Shown here piece by piece: positions 10,005 through 20,479 of a stretch of DNA of 64,000 bases. The first letter of the stretch is position 1. The number at the start of each line of letters is the position of its first letter. The stretch is from positions 62,001 to 126,000 of the forward strand of contig NZ_VTSR01000004.1 in assembly GCF_008329715.1 (NCBI RefSeq). The letters run 5' to 3'. This stretch comes from Gimesia chilikensis (lineage in GTDB: Bacteria; Planctomycetota; Planctomycetia; Planctomycetales; Planctomycetaceae). The position numbers and the translations under genes were made by a program. The notes under the pieces were generated by a model, which was not told the origin of the DNA, did not search any database, and saw only the letters and a program-made list of their open reading frames with translations.

Positions 10005-11669
10005 TTATTCGGGTGTGCAGGCTATTTTTTCAGCCAGCGGCAGTTCACCCTCATCGATCTGATAGTTACCAAAGCGGATCGAGTAGTGATCGTTAAACCA
10101 GTCCTTGATCTGAGGCAGGAATTCCTGGTCAAATTCAGGAGCGGTGAAGAAGGTGCGTCCGAAATGGTGCGTCTGAATTTCCCCATCGGCAACAACCATC
10201 TCTCCATCTTTAAAGACCCAGCGGGGGCGTTCAAACATTTCCTGGCGGTTTTGCTGTGGGGAGTAAATTGTGATGTCAGCATGAGCGCCGGTGCCCAGAT
10301 GCCCTTTGTCTTTCATGCCCAGCACACGGGCAGGAGCAGCCCGGGTAATAATGGCGATTTCATAGAGCGAATACTCGCGCGTCAGATCGGCCAGTACGCT
10401 TCGCTCACGGATCGCTTCAGGCATCTGTGACAGGAATTCGTCACGGAAGCTTTTATCCATCAGCAGATATATAATCTCAGGATAATGATAGAAGGCACCA
10501 CCATTGGGGTGATCGCTGGTCATCACGACCCGCCAGGGGTCTTCCATCAGCAGATACCATTCCAGGGCGATCGCCCATTGGACGGCATGAATCAGGCTCC
10601 GCTGCGGACGGTATTCAATCGGAATCACACCACAGCTGCTTTCTAGTTCGCAATCGGCGGTATACCACTTATTGCGATTGATATTATGCAGGAACTGACT
10701 GAACGGCGTATCCCCGGTCATGGAGAGGGTCAGTCCGGGATTGATGTGTCCCACGTCCACCGTGATGTTTTCGTGTGACTGGACATAATCGACCAGTTTC
10801 TGGGTAGCCGAGGAAAAGCTGCTCGGGTCGTTGGGATCGCCATCATACGAGTGAAACTGGACGTGTGCCAAATGGCCTCGATGCCCCTCGAGCGATTCCA
10901 TTGTGTTCAGAGTGGTTTCCCAGTTGCCGGGAATTCCCAGATTATTACAGTGGATATGCACTGAGTGGGGGAGTTCCAGGCGATCAGCGGTACCTGCCAG
11001 TCCGCGTACAATCTGGCGGGGTGTCACGCCGAAACCTTCTACGGGAGCGTCCAGTTCCCACATTGATTTGCGACTGATCTGTTTCCAGTCTTCAACGCCC
11101 CCCGGATTGACGATCTTGATTGTGTAACCCTTGGCCGATTCCAGCAGCCAGGCGCAGTAGGAGTCCAGCGCATTCTGATCCTGATTCCGCAGATGCTTCA
11201 TTACGAAATGATTGTTGCCGAACAGCAGGTAGAAACCTTTATCCAGAATCGGCGTGTCCTGCAGTTCCTCATGGGCATGGCGGGCGTGCAATCCTGGAAT
11301 AGCGGCGTCCATGGCCGTGGTATAGCCGATACTGGCAAACAGGTAGCCGGTGGCGAATGTGCTGGGCACCACGCCTCCTGTGCCGGAACGCGTCTGTTCT
11401 GTGCGGAAGATGGGGGCAGCCTGACGCTTCATCTCGGGCGTCATTTTTCGGCCTGCGTTCACTTTGGGACCGGCAATATGACAGTGCATATCGATCCCAC
11501 CCGGCATCACGGTGTAGCCGCTGGCATCCAGGGTTTTACCGGTGAACGAGTCTGCATCCAGGGGACGGTCGATGATCTTACCATCCTGAATCCAGAGGTC
11601 GCGGACCTCACCATTGACTCCATTGGCTGGATCGTAGACCGTTCCATTTTTTATCCGGAAGAGAGACAC
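10005..11669 (-). CDS. fhcA: Formylmethanofuran dehydrogenase subunit A (FhcA/FmdA-type amidohydrolase)
   Basis: The 554-residue cytoplasmic amidohydrolase matches the A subunit of formylmethanofuran dehydrogenase and of the bacterial formyltransferase/hydrolase complex. The N-terminal strand FRIKNGTVYDPANGV, the metal motif GGIDMHCHIAGPKVN (His62, His64), the Lys region YTIKIVNPGGVEDW, the His segments VHIHCNN and HLAHVQFHSYDG, and TSDHPNGGAFYHYPEI all fit. In bacteria with tetrahydromethanopterin-linked C1 metabolism, FhcABCD releases formate from formyl-methanofuran during formaldehyde oxidation. Genes for FhcB, C and D are not adjacent, so they must lie elsewhere if the complex exists. 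It follows a FmdB-like gene by 67 bases and faces the carbonic anhydrase gene. Confidence 0.9.
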   Translation of the reverse strand: MSLFRIKNGTVYDPANGVNGEVRDLWIQDGKIIDRPLDADSFTGKTLDASGYTVMPGGIDMHCHIAGPKVNAGRKMTPEMKRQAAPIFRTEQTRSGTGGVVPSTFATGYLFASIGYTTAMDAAIPGLHARHAHEELQDTPILDKGFYLLFGNNHFVMKHLRNQDQNALDSYCAWLLESAKGYTIKIVNPGGVEDWKQISRKSMWELDAPVEGFGVTPRQIVRGLAGTADRLELPHSVHIHCNNLGIPGNWETTLNTMESLEGHRGHLAHVQFHSYDGDPNDPSSFSSATQKLVDYVQSHENITVDVGHINPGLTLSMTGDTPFSQFLHNINRNKWYTADCELESSCGVIPIEYRPQRSLIHAVQWAIALEWYLLMEDPWRVVMTSDHPNGGAFYHYPEIIYLLMDKSFRDEFLSQMPEAIRERSVLADLTREYSLYEIAIITRAAPARVLGMKDKGHLGTGAHADITIYSPQQNRQEMFERPRWVFKDGEMVVADGEIQTHHFGRTFFTAPEFDQEFLPQIKDWFNDHYSIRFGNYQIDEGELPLAEKIACTPE

Positions 11670-11736
11670 GGGATACCTTTTGTCGTGACAGTCACATCAG
11701 GCAGCAGCACAATGCAATGACGCGGAAATGTGAAGA

Positions 11737-11994
11737 TTAATGGTGGCGGCAGCAATTGGATCGTCCACAGCCGGGATCGGCCATGGGAAGTTGAGATTTT
11801 TTATTGCTGCTTTCCCCTTTGAAAAGCAATCCGCCTGAGATCAGACGTTCGACTGGAGCTGACGCGGGAGTGCCGTTGAGGGGGACTCCTGCTTTCTCGC
11901 AGACTTCACCCCAGGTTTTGAGCGATTCGTTCATGCGATGGCTGACTTCAACTGTTTCGTTGTTTGATTCACAAAAATATTCGTAGGTGATCAT
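11737..11994 (-). CDS. FmdB-family small zinc-ribbon-like protein, degenerate
   Basis: This is an 85-residue protein starting MITYEYFC, the typical opening of FmdB-family zinc ribbons. The usual first Cys-x-x-Cys pair is missing: only Cys8 and Cys32 remain in the N-terminal half. A Cys/His-rich tail, GCGRSNCCRHH, could bind metal instead. The middle ERLISGGLLFKG matches the conserved I-SGG-F segment of the family. I chose the ATG at 11994 over an upstream frame because the family starts there. It lies between the sugar permease gene and fhcA, possibly co-transcribed. FmdB was named for a formamidase regulator, so the name does not link it to fhcA. Confidence 0.7.
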   Translation of the reverse strand: MITYEYFCESNNETVEVSHRMNESLKTWGEVCEKAGVPLNGTPASAPVERLISGGLLFKGESSNKKSQLPMADPGCGRSNCCRHH

Positions 11995-12022
11995 ACTGAT
12001 GATTCCGAAGCTTTCGAAACGA

Positions 12023-13012
12023 CTATCCCGATGTCTGTCTGGCCTGCTGAATCGCCCGGCGTTTCTGTGCATAACGTTTCACAAGTTCGTCCGAGACGAC
12101 GCCGACCAGAATTACTGCACCAATGATAGCAAATTCCAGCTGGGAGGGAATCCCCAGCATGGTGATTGAATTACGCAGAACCCGCATCAGAGCGGCACCG
12201 ATTACCACTCCCAGAATCGTCCCTTCACCGCCGCGAATACTGCATCCCCCCAGTACCGCTGCTGCAATCGCGTACAGTTCGTAAAAATTACCAATCCCCT
12301 CGGGCTGGACCGAGTTGATATCCAGGCCGAACAGAATGCCCCCGATACCCGCCAGGAACGAGCAGATCACATAAGCCGTGATCACAACTTTATCGGTTTT
12401 GATGCCGGAATACCGGGCGGCTGCCTCATTGTTTCCGATGGCTTTCAGATAGCGCCCAAAAATCGTTTTATTCAGCAGGAAAGCAGCCAGCAGAGCCAGG
12501 CCGAGCATGATTAGGAACGGCACAGGTAGCTTGAATCCTTCGATGAAGGGGAGATCGATTTTACCCGTCGCGAGATAGCGGAGTCCTGCATGAGCCGTGC
12601 CGAAGCCCTGGGTTTGATCCTCGGTAATCCCCCGGGCGACACCCCGATAGATCAACAGGCCACACAGGGTCACGATAAAGGGTTGCAGTTTCAGTTTGGT
12701 AATCAGTAAGCCATGTGCGAGGCCGATACAGATCGAGAGAGCGCCGACGATCAGGAAGGCGAGCGGAACGGGAACCCCTTTGGCCAGCAGGTATGGCAAC
12801 ATGGTTCCAATCAGGCAGATCACCGAACCGATCGACAGATCAATGCCGCCGGAAATGATGACAAAGGCGACGCCAATACTGATAATTCCAAACAGGGATG
12901 TGAGTCGCGTCACATTCTGAATGTTATACGCAGACACAAAGTTCTCATTCGAGACGGCAGTCACGCCGCAGACAACAATCAGTAAGATTAGGATTCCCAG
13001 TATTTTTTTCAT
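12023..13012 (-). CDS. Ribose-type sugar ABC transporter permease (RbsC-like)
   Basis: The 329-residue inner-membrane permease has the branched-chain/ribose permease fold, with eight to ten hydrophobic segments. Diagnostic motifs are FVIISGGIDLSIGS near residues 55-70 and AAAVLGGCSIRGGEGTILG near 235-255. It forms the membrane channel with the ATPase encoded 36 bases upstream and receives substrate from the binding lipoprotein. The start encodes MKKILGILILLIVVCG. The substrate cannot be named: no kinase, isomerase or catabolic gene is beside it. Confidence 0.9.
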   Translation of the reverse strand: MKKILGILILLIVVCGVTAVSNENFVSAYNIQNVTRLTSLFGIISIGVAFVIISGGIDLSIGSVICLIGTMLPYLLAKGVPVPLAFLIVGALSICIGLAHGLLITKLKLQPFIVTLCGLLIYRGVARGITEDQTQGFGTAHAGLRYLATGKIDLPFIEGFKLPVPFLIMLGLALLAAFLLNKTIFGRYLKAIGNNEAAARYSGIKTDKVVITAYVICSFLAGIGGILFGLDINSVQPEGIGNFYELYAIAAAVLGGCSIRGGEGTILGVVIGAALMRVLRNSITMLGIPSQLEFAIIGAVILVGVVSDELVKRYAQKRRAIQQARQTSG

Positions 13013-13048
13013 GATTCTGATTCTCAGGTATGATTTCAGCTTAGATGA

Positions 13049-14584
13049 TCATTGCGTCTGACTGTGGCTGAGTGTCTGGCCGGTCGCCAGTTGCATGATG
13101 GCCTCCTCGCTCAATTCATCGCGGGAGAGTTCACCTGTCATCTGTCCCTCATGCATGACCAGCACACGGTCAGAGATACCGCGGATCTCTTCCAGATCGC
13201 TACTGACGAACAGGACCGCCATGCCTTGAGAGGCCAGTTGATTCATCAGTGTGTAGATTTCTTCTTTCGCGCCAATATCAACGCCGCGGGTGGGTTCGTC
13301 GAGCAGCAGCACGCGGGGATTCATGGCCAGCCATTTTCCCAGCACGACCTTCTGTTGATTTCCGCCAGATAAAAACTGCACGATCTGACTGTCGCTGGGA
13401 GTTTTGATCTTCATCGCCGCGATCATCTCTTCGGAGATGTTGCGTTCCTGATTGAAGTTAATTCGACCCAGTGATTTTCGATCGCGCGTCAGGCTGGCCA
13501 GACTCATGTTTTCGCGGACTGCCATCTCCAGCACCAGTCCCTGCAGTTTACGGTCTTCGGGTACCAGCGCCAGACCCGCTCGGATGGCATCCTTGGGAGA
13601 ATTGATCTGTATTGCCTGTCCGTTGACAGAGATGGAACCACTGAGTGGAGAGTCGATGCCAAACAGCACCTGCATCAGTTCTGTGCGGCCTGCTCCGACC
13701 AGTCCTGAAATCCCAACGATTTCATTCTGCCTGATCGAGAAGTTGATGAAGTGAGATGGATAAGCAGGCGTGCGGAGATTCTTGACTTCCATGACGACCG
13801 GACCGGGTTCATGGGGCGTATGTGGAAAAAACTGGGAGACATTCCTGCCCACCATTAATTGCACCATCCGTTCATGAGAGATCGAGCCACGATCCAGATC
13901 GCCGGCGTTTTCTCCATCGCGTAAGACGACGACACGATCGGCCAGGTCATTGACCTCTCCCAGCCGATGGGAAATGTAAATCACACTGACCCCTCGTGCC
14001 TTCAACTCGCGGATGACGGCGAACAGGGCCTCCGATTCATGCAGAGAAAGGGACGAGGTGGGTTCATCCATAATCAGAATTCGGGCATTGATGGAAAGAG
14101 CCTTGGCAATTTCGACCATCTGTTGCTGTCCGACGGTCAGGTCCCCTACCAGGGTTTGCGGGGGAAGATTCAGACCCACCTGTTTGAGCAGTTTTTCGGA
14201 TTCGAGGTAAGTCTGCTGCTGGTTAATCACATTCCAGGAAGCGGGTTCTCGTCCCAGAAAAATATTGGCTGCGATGTCCAGATTCTCACAGAGGTTCAAC
14301 TCCTGGTGAATCAGGGCGATCCCGTTCTCCAACGCAGCCTCTACGTCGGAGATTGAGACTTCTGCTCCTTCGATCAGCAGTTTTCCCGAATCTGGTGGCT
14401 GGACACCCGCCAGAATTTTCATCAGCGTACTTTTACCGGCACCATTTTCACCAATGACGGCCAGTACTTCTCCATGGTTTAACGACAGGCTGACCTGGCT
14501 CAAGGCTTTAACGCCAGGAAACTGTTTGGAGATCTGAACTACTTCGAGAAGTGGTGCCGGATGAGTCGTGGCAGGACTACTCAT
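13049..14584 (-). CDS. Ribose-type sugar ABC transporter ATPase (RbsA-like)
   Basis: The 511-residue protein has two fused ABC domains, as in RbsA/MglA/XylG. Domain one has Walker [10 protein letters not shown] at residues 45-53, signature [15 protein letters not shown] and Walker [12 protein letters not shown]. Domain two has the degenerate loop [13 protein letters not shown] typical of the family, then [15 protein letters not shown] and [12 protein letters not shown]. It powers import by the adjacent permease. Its start overlaps the binding-protein gene by eight bases, showing translational coupling, and the permease follows after 36 bases. Confidence 0.93.
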   Translation of the reverse strand: MSSPATTHPAPLLEVVQISKQFPGVKALSQVSLSLNHGEVLAVIGENGAGKSTLMKILAGVQPPDSGKLLIEGAEVSISDVEAALENGIALIHQELNLCENLDIAANIFLGREPASWNVINQQQTYLESEKLLKQVGLNLPPQTLVGDLTVGQQQMVEIAKALSINARILIMDEPTSSLSLHESEALFAVIRELKARGVSVIYISHRLGEVNDLADRVVVLRDGENAGDLDRGSISHERMVQLMVGRNVSQFFPHTPHEPGPVVMEVKNLRTPAYPSHFINFSIRQNEIVGISGLVGAGRTELMQVLFGIDSPLSGSISVNGQAIQINSPKDAIRAGLALVPEDRKLQGLVLEMAVRENMSLASLTRDRKSLGRINFNQERNISEEMIAAMKIKTPSDSQIVQFLSGGNQQKVVLGKWLAMNPRVLLLDEPTRGVDIGAKEEIYTLMNQLASQGMAVLFVSSDLEEIRGISDRVLVMHEGQMTGELSRDELSEEAIMQLATGQTLSHSQTQ

Positions 14585-15722
14585 CCTTCTGCGGTTCTTT
14601 CTGCTGTTGTGGGTAACGGGGGTCTGGTGTTGCTCCCAGATCAGTTTTCTTTGCAGATTTTGTTGTCTCGTTTGCGGGCTGATCCTGATCTTTTTTCGCG
14701 GAATCGCCGAGCAGTGATTTCAGTTCGGTCCAGAACTCCTCAACATTGTCCTTACGGATTTTGCGAGCTGGAATGTGCAAAATCTCATTTTCCGGGATCA
14801 CTGATTTGTCACCGTTGGCGAGTGCTTTCAAAACGCGTACCGATTCGTAGCCGTACTGGTAAGGGTTTTGAACGACGGTGCCTACGACCGTCCCATCCAT
14901 AATTCCCTGCAGGCTGGCTTCATTTTCGTCAAATGAGACAACCTTGATTTCTTTCAGTTTACCGGCGTCACGAATCGCCTCTAGGCAGAGCGGGGGATTG
15001 TAGGCAAACAGACCCACCATGCATTTTAAATTGGGATACTTGGCAATCGCGTCTTCCGCATTTGCTTTGGCCTGCGGATGGTCGAAGTCATCCGTACGGG
15101 TATCCAGAATCGAGTATTTGTCATTCTTGATGACCTCACCTGGTTCGTCGTAGCGGGAACCGTCGTGCGAGCGATCCATCAGTTCGTCAATCACACCCTG
15201 CCTGCGTTGACGGGCATTGGCCTGACCCAGACGCCCTACAAACAGCATGACCTCGCCTCCATCCGGCAGGGCTTCTTTGACCAGTTCTCCACACATGCGA
15301 CCGGCGGTGTAGTTATCCATGCCGATATAGCACTGACGTGGACTTTCCGGTGCGTCGGAATCTTGAGTGATCAGAATCGATCGCTCAGCGATTTCTTTTA
15401 ACAGCTCATTTTGATTTTCTGGATCAATCGGGCTGATCGCGATGCCGTCGACGTTCTGAGCCAGCAGTTCCTGAACCATTCGTTTCTGATCCGCCACACC
15501 CTGGGGGGGCATTCTCACTTCGACATTCACATCCAGATCTTCACCCGCTTTTTCAGCACCTCTCTGGGCAATCACCCAGAACGGGTCGACTCCGTTTGTG
15601 ACGAAAGCAACTGTTTTTTTACCGTTCCCTTTCTGCTGGTTACAGGCGGGTAACAGAATCGAAATACTTAAGATAGTTGCAAAAAGGGTGCAGCTCCGAA
15701 TCAGTTCGCGACAGGTCATCAA
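14577..15722 (-). CDS. Sugar-binding lipoprotein of ribose-type ABC importer (RbsB-like)
   Basis: The 381-residue periplasmic binding protein of the LacI/RbsB fold has a lipoprotein signal with lipobox LLPAC, Cys27 being the likely lipidated residue. The mature start [15 protein letters not shown], then [24 protein letters not shown] and [17 protein letters not shown], are typical of this family. The last 40 residues are Lys/Glu/Gln/Pro-rich and probably disordered. It is first in the importer operon, ahead of the ATPase and permease. Ligand specificity cannot be read from the sequence. Its 5' end diverges from the PVC-type cytochrome gene. Confidence 0.9.
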   Translation of the reverse strand: MMTCRELIRSCTLFATILSISILLPACNQQKGNGKKTVAFVTNGVDPFWVIAQRGAEKAGEDLDVNVEVRMPPQGVADQKRMVQELLAQNVDGIAISPIDPENQNELLKEIAERSILITQDSDAPESPRQCYIGMDNYTAGRMCGELVKEALPDGGEVMLFVGRLGQANARQRRQGVIDELMDRSHDGSRYDEPGEVIKNDKYSILDTRTDDFDHPQAKANAEDAIAKYPNLKCMVGLFAYNPPLCLEAIRDAGKLKEIKVVSFDENEASLQGIMDGTVVGTVVQNPYQYGYESVRVLKALANGDKSVIPENEILHIPARKIRKDNVEEFWTELKSLLGDSAKKDQDQPANETTKSAKKTDLGATPDPRYPQQQKEPQKDE

Positions 15723-16071
15723 GTGAGGCTCCTTGTATTTATTGTGCGTAAGATCAGGTCGAATGAAATGTTGATATTATGATGATTGACTCAGTCACAT
15801 GATGCAATGATTTCGTAGAAATATCGAGTATACCCGAGCCAAATCAATAAATAAAAAAGAATACAGACTGGTTTTCAATGCTTCAATTGGCTGTTATCAT
15901 AAGAGATCGCCTACCCGGGGCATTCTCTCCTCCGTCACAGGCTTACCTTCCCGTGTGATTGATCTCTTGAGACGATCTGATGAAACAGACTATCAGTCTC
16001 GCTGTTCAATGGCACAATCCCATTCAACTTCATATTTCATCTAACTTTTAATGCATTACAGGGGCAGCAAC
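15723..16071. other. Divergent promoter region between sugar importer and PVC-type cytochrome gene
   Basis: This 349-base gap separates two divergent units. It has an AT-rich stretch around 15840-15870 and a weak partial palindrome, CGAGTATACCCGAG, near 15824-15837 that faintly recalls LacI-family operators. No gene or RNA was recognised. Confidence 0.35.
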
Positions 16072-18999
16072 GTGATTCAAGCACTAAAAACATTGTGTAT
16101 TGCTACCAGTGTTCTGCTGGTATCCCAGGCCATGCTCGCGGCCAAAGATTCCAGCGCACCCGATTCGACTCAAGTCTGGACCTTCAAACAGAAAGAACAC
16201 GGGTGGACTCCCTATCGTGACTGCACTCTGGATGTCAAAGACAATCTGCTGCAGGTAAACAGCACTGGTAAAGATCCCCATTTTGGCCGCGAACTCAAAT
16301 CTCCGGCTGGTTGGAAGAAAGTCAAAGTCCGTCTGCGGGCTCCCTATCGACTGCGTGGAGAACTCTACTGGAAAACAGAACAGAAAAACGGGTATGCCGA
16401 CGAACGTTCTGATAAGTTCGATACCCGTGGAAATAACAAAGACTGGCAAGACTTGACCTTTGTGTTTTACGCTGACTCTCCTCTGACGGGACTCCGCTTC
16501 GATCCTTCCAGCCGCAAGGGACTGGTAGAAATCGAGTCGATCTCGCTGGAGGATTCTGAACCGCCGCGTTCTGCGACTGCCACCCCGGTCGATCAGATCA
16601 AGTTGCTTGAGGGTTACAAAGTCGAATTGCTTTACTCGGTACCTACCGATGTCGAAGGGTCGTGGGTCAGTATGACCATCGATCCGAAAGGCCGTCTGAT
16701 CGCCTCTGATCAATACGGTGCTCTCTATCGCATCACGCCAGCTAAGATTGGTGCTAAAACCAACGATACCCAGGTTGAAAAACTGAATGTCGATATGGGA
16801 ATGGCGCATGGTCTGCTCTATGCCTTCGACAGTCTGTACGCCGTTGTGAATGGTGGGGATACGCGTCCTTCCGGTCTCTATCGTCTCAAAGACACCAACG
16901 GAGATGATCAGTTCGACGATGTGCAGTTCCTGCGTGAGATTAAAGGTGCCGGAGAGCATGGTCCCCATGCGATCATTCTCTCTCCCGATAAAAAGTCACT
17001 CTACATCGCTGCCGGCAACCATACCGATCTGCCCAACCCTGAAAAATCACTCGTTCCCCGCAACTGGGATGAGGACCTGCTGCTGCCACGTCTGTGGGAT
17101 GCCCGCGGACATGCGGCTGGTAAGCTGGCACCCGGTGGTTGGATCTGTCGTACCGATCCGGAAGGGAAGGAATTCGAATTAGTCAGTAGTGGTTTCCGCA
17201 ACGAATACGACATCGCCTTCAATCCGGAAGGGGAACTGTTTACTTACGATGCCGATATGGAATGGGACGTGGGATCTCCGTGGTACCGTCCGACTCGCGT
17301 CAATCACGTGACCAGCGGCAGCGAATTCGGCTGGCGTTCAGGAACGGGCAAATGGCCTGCTTACTATCCCGACAGTCTGCCGGCTGTGGTAGATATCGGT
17401 CAGGGCTCGCCCACAGGGATTGTTTTCGGAACCGGAACCAAATTCCCTGCGAAGTACCAGCAATCGCTGTTCATCTCCGACTGGAGCTACGGCATCATTT
17501 ACGCTGTGCATATGAAGCCCCAGGGAGCGTCTTACGTCGCAACCTATGAAAAATTTGCTTCGGCAACACCTCTGCCGGTTACCGATCTGGTTGTCAATCC
17601 GGTTGATGGGGCGCTGTACTTCACGATTGGTGGACGCCGCACCCAGTCCGGTCTGTACCGGATTACCTACACCGGTAAAGAATCGACGGCTCCCGTGTCG
17701 GCGACTCCTGCCGAGCTCGCCGGTTATCGGGCACTGCGTCGTGATCTGGAAAAATATCACGAACAGCAGAACGAAGAAGTCGTTTACAAGGTCTGGCCTT
17801 ACCTGGGGCATGCTGATCGTCACATTCGTTATGCTGCCCGGATTGCCCTGGAACATCAGCCTGTCGAACAGTGGCAGAACTGCGTGTTGATCGAACAGGA
17901 TCCCGCTACTTTGATCAATGCAGGGATCGCGTTGGCCCGGAATGGAAAACCAGCTGTCAAACACGCCCTGCTGGAGAAACTGAACGGCCTCGACTGGGCA
18001 GCATTATCTCAGACCGAGAAAATGGATCTGCTGCGTCTCTATCAGCTCGTCTTCATCAGACTCGGTGAACCGACTGAGCGGGAACGGATTGATGTTCTGG
18101 CACAAATCGACAAGTCTTATCCTGCCAGTGATGTCTTCATGAACCGGGAGCTCAGTCGTCTGCTGGTTTATCTGAACGCACCGAAAGTGATCGAGCGAAC
18201 TCTGGCACTTCAGGACAAAGCCCTGACCCAGGAAGAGCAGATCCACTATGCCAAGGTACTCAGCAGTCTGGCCAGTGGCTGGAACAATGACCTGCGGAAA
18301 CGTTATTTCGAATGGTATCTGAAGTCGATTGCTCACAAGGGCGGGAGATCATTTGATAAGTTCCTGGTTAACATCCGTGCGGAAGCCATCAAAACGCTGA
18401 CCGATGCGGAAGAGAAAGCCCTTAAACCGGTTCTGGAAATCAATCTGGAAAAAGCCGAACCGGTATCTCAGGGGCCGCCACGACCGGTTGTGAAAAAGTG
18501 GACCGTTGATGAACTGTTACACGCAGCCAATAACGATGATGGCCAGCGGAACTTTGAACGGGGCCGCGAAATGTTTGCTGTGGCGGCCTGTTTCAAATGT
18601 CATCGGTTTGCCGGTGAAGGGGGAACCATTGGACCCGACCTGACCGGCGTCGGTGGGCGTTTCAATGCCCAGAACCTGCTCGAATCGATTATCGAGCCTT
18701 CCAAGGTGATTTCCGATCAGTACGCCTCCACTATGTTCATTCTGGATGATGGTCGTGTTGTCAACGGGCGGGTCATTAACCTGAGTGGTAAAAACCTGAT
18801 GGTGCTGACCGATATGACCAATCCCAGTGATCTGGCATCGATTAACCGAGATAGCGTTGAGGAGATGATGCCTTCCAAATCATCCATGATGCCGACCGGG
18901 CTGGTGGATACGCTGACGAAGGAAGAAGCCCTTGATCTGCTCGCCTACCTGCGATCTGGTGGGAATTCAAAACACGAGCTGTTTAAGAAGAAAGACTAG
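16072..18999 (+). CDS. PVC-type heme-binding CxxCH protein with beta-propeller
   Basis: This is a secreted protein of 975 residues from the GTG at 16072, which has AGGGG seven bases upstream and begins directly with a signal peptide (VIQALKTLCIATSVLLVSQAMLA). An in-frame ATG at 16051 is less likely. Order: a sugar-binding-like jelly-roll domain (about residues 30-165), a membrane-bound-dehydrogenase-type propeller (about 175-560, with GPHAIILSPDKKSLYIAAGNH and GFRNEYDIAFNPEGELF), a helical HEAT-like region, and a C-terminal heme domain with ACFKCHRFAGEGGTIGPDL near residue 840. The last matches the planctomycete/verrucomicrobial putative heme-binding family. It probably acts in periplasmic carbohydrate oxidation. 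A strong hairpin follows. Confidence 0.88.
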   Translation: MIQALKTLCIATSVLLVSQAMLAAKDSSAPDSTQVWTFKQKEHGWTPYRDCTLDVKDNLLQVNSTGKDPHFGRELKSPAGWKKVKVRLRAPYRLRGELYWKTEQKNGYADERSDKFDTRGNNKDWQDLTFVFYADSPLTGLRFDPSSRKGLVEIESISLEDSEPPRSATATPVDQIKLLEGYKVELLYSVPTDVEGSWVSMTIDPKGRLIASDQYGALYRITPAKIGAKTNDTQVEKLNVDMGMAHGLLYAFDSLYAVVNGGDTRPSGLYRLKDTNGDDQFDDVQFLREIKGAGEHGPHAIILSPDKKSLYIAAGNHTDLPNPEKSLVPRNWDEDLLLPRLWDARGHAAGKLAPGGWICRTDPEGKEFELVSSGFRNEYDIAFNPEGELFTYDADMEWDVGSPWYRPTRVNHVTSGSEFGWRSGTGKWPAYYPDSLPAVVDIGQGSPTGIVFGTGTKFPAKYQQSLFISDWSYGIIYAVHMKPQGASYVATYEKFASATPLPVTDLVVNPVDGALYFTIGGRRTQSGLYRITYTGKESTAPVSATPAELAGYRALRRDLEKYHEQQNEEVVYKVWPYLGHADRHIRYAARIALEHQPVEQWQNCVLIEQDPATLINAGIALARNGKPAVKHALLEKLNGLDWAALSQTEKMDLLRLYQLVFIRLGEPTERERIDVLAQIDKSYPASDVFMNRELSRLLVYLNAPKVIERTLALQDKALTQEEQIHYAKVLSSLASGWNNDLRKRYFEWYLKSIAHKGGRSFDKFLVNIRAEAIKTLTDAEEKALKPVLEINLEKAEPVSQGPPRPVVKKWTVDELLHAANNDDGQRNFERGREMFAVAACFKCHRFAGEGGTIGPDLTGVGGRFNAQNLLESIIEPSKVISDQYASTMFILDDGRVVNGRVINLSGKNLMVLTDMTNPSDLASINRDSVEEMMPSKSSMMPTGLVDTLTKEEALDLLAYLRSGGNSKHELFKKKD

Positions 19000-19070
19000 A
19001 GTCAGCACGAAGTACCAGGATTTCCTGACAGAAGTACTTCGCAACTGATTAACTTATCTTGCTATGACGT

Positions 19071-19113
19071 AGACTCCTGAATTCCATCTGGAATCAGGAG
19101 TCTACTTTTCTTT
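19071..19113 (+). terminator. Intrinsic-type terminator after the PVC-type cytochrome gene
   Basis: AGACTCCTGA at 19071-19080 pairs with TCAGGAGTCT at 19094-19103. TTCCA/TGGAA extends the stem across one bulged base with a two-base loop, and a pyrimidine-rich T tract follows. It separates the cytochrome gene from the next plus-strand gene. Confidence 0.75.
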
Positions 19114-19154
19114 CGGGTCACCTGTCAGAATCCCTGCAGGGCTGAGGCGGAACA

Positions 19155-20426
19155 ATGAATGATTCACAATACATCACTCGCCGGGACTTGCTGGCCGGTG
19201 CTGCTGCACTCGCGTGTGGCGTTTCTACCCAACGTGGCTATGCGACTTTGAAAAATCCGGTGAAGCCAAAGTCGGTCGCAGCGGTGATTTCCATTTATGA
19301 GCCAGGGACTCACGCTGATGTGCTGATTGGGAAAATCCTGGAGGGCTGGAAACAGGATGGTGGTCCGGGACCTGCACTGAAGCTGTCATCTTTATATGTA
19401 GATCAGGTCTCCGATCGGGACCTCTCTCGCCGGATGGCTGAAAAATATAGCATACCAGTTTTCGATACGATTGAAAAAACAGTTACGGTGGGTGGGAACC
19501 AGATTCCCGTGGATGGAGTCATTAGTATCGGGGAGCACGGTGACTACCCCTTTAACGAAAAAGGGCAGCAGCTCTATCCGCGTCGTCGTTTTTTCAAAGA
19601 GATTACCGACACCTTCCGCAAGTATGAGCGGGTTGTACCTGTTTTCAATGATAAGCATCCCGGGCCGGTCTGGAATGATGCCAAATGGATGTATGATCGT
19701 GCCCGGGAGATGAAAATCCCTTTCATGGCCGGTTCTTCTCTACCCCTCACATATCGGAAACCGGAAATCAAAGTCCCCCCGGGGTCTGAAATTGAAGCGG
19801 CGGTCGGCATCGGTTACTCGGGGCTCGACATCTATGGCATTCATGCCCTTGAGAGCTTTCAGTGCCTGGTGGAACGCCGCCGGGGAGCGGAAACAGGCGT
19901 GAAATGGGTTCAATACCTGGAGGGAGCTGCCATGTGGGCCGTTCTCGATCAGGGGATTGTCTCGCAGGCTCTCTTCGATGCGGCACTCGCTGAGGTGCCG
20001 AAAGTGAGGGAAGGGGATGTCCGCAAAGATCCTGATGCGGGGCTGTTCCTGTTTCAATACAACGATGGGTTCATGGGAGCCGTTTTCATGCTGCAGTCCG
20101 TGAATCGAACGTCAGTAGCCCTGAAGCTCAAAGGTCAGCCACAACCGCTGGCGACCCAGTTCGAAGAACGTACCGAACCCGCGCATCCGCATTTCGCCTA
20201 CCTGCTGAAGGCCATCGAACGCATGTTCCATACAGGACAACCCAGTTATCCTGTCGAGCGTACGCTGTTAACCAGCGGGATTCTCGATCGTACTCTGAAT
20301 TCACGGTTTCAGGGCTGTAAAAAACTGCAGACGCCCGAACTGGCGATTCATTATCAGCCCGTCGATTATCCTCACGCTCCTCTGCCTGATCTGAGCTCCA
20401 ACCCGTCACTGCCATTACCTGAATGA
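19155..20426 (+). CDS. Tat-exported conserved hypothetical, oxidoreductase-like
   Basis: The 423-residue protein opens with a twin-arginine signal, ITRRDLLAGAAALACGVS, so it is probably exported folded. The mature part begins AAVISIYEPGTHADVLIGKIL and looks like a Gfo/Idh/MocA-type Rossmann variant without an obvious Gly-x-Gly-x-x-Gly loop. The middle holds EHGDYPFNEKGQQLYPRRRFF and PGPVWNDAKWMYDRAREM. Such proteins are common and uncharacterised in planctomycetes. GAGG lies about ten bases before the ATG. It sits alone between a terminator and a convergent operon. Enzymatic activity is not established. Confidence 0.7.
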   Translation: MNDSQYITRRDLLAGAAALACGVSTQRGYATLKNPVKPKSVAAVISIYEPGTHADVLIGKILEGWKQDGGPGPALKLSSLYVDQVSDRDLSRRMAEKYSIPVFDTIEKTVTVGGNQIPVDGVISIGEHGDYPFNEKGQQLYPRRRFFKEITDTFRKYERVVPVFNDKHPGPVWNDAKWMYDRAREMKIPFMAGSSLPLTYRKPEIKVPPGSEIEAAVGIGYSGLDIYGIHALESFQCLVERRRGAETGVKWVQYLEGAAMWAVLDQGIVSQALFDAALAEVPKVREGDVRKDPDAGLFLFQYNDGFMGAVFMLQSVNRTSVALKLKGQPQPLATQFEERTEPAHPHFAYLLKAIERMFHTGQPSYPVERTLLTSGILDRTLNSRFQGCKKLQTPELAIHYQPVDYPHAPLPDLSSNPSLPLPE

Positions 20427-20479
20427 ACCAGATAGACGGTCATCGAGTCCGGATGTGTCGCTTTCAAATGGTTGTCAGC

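Noticed and set aside
11737-11994. FmdB-like gene as a regulator of fhcA
   Set aside because: The FmdB name comes from a formamidase operon; adjacency to fhcA is not evidence of a functional link.
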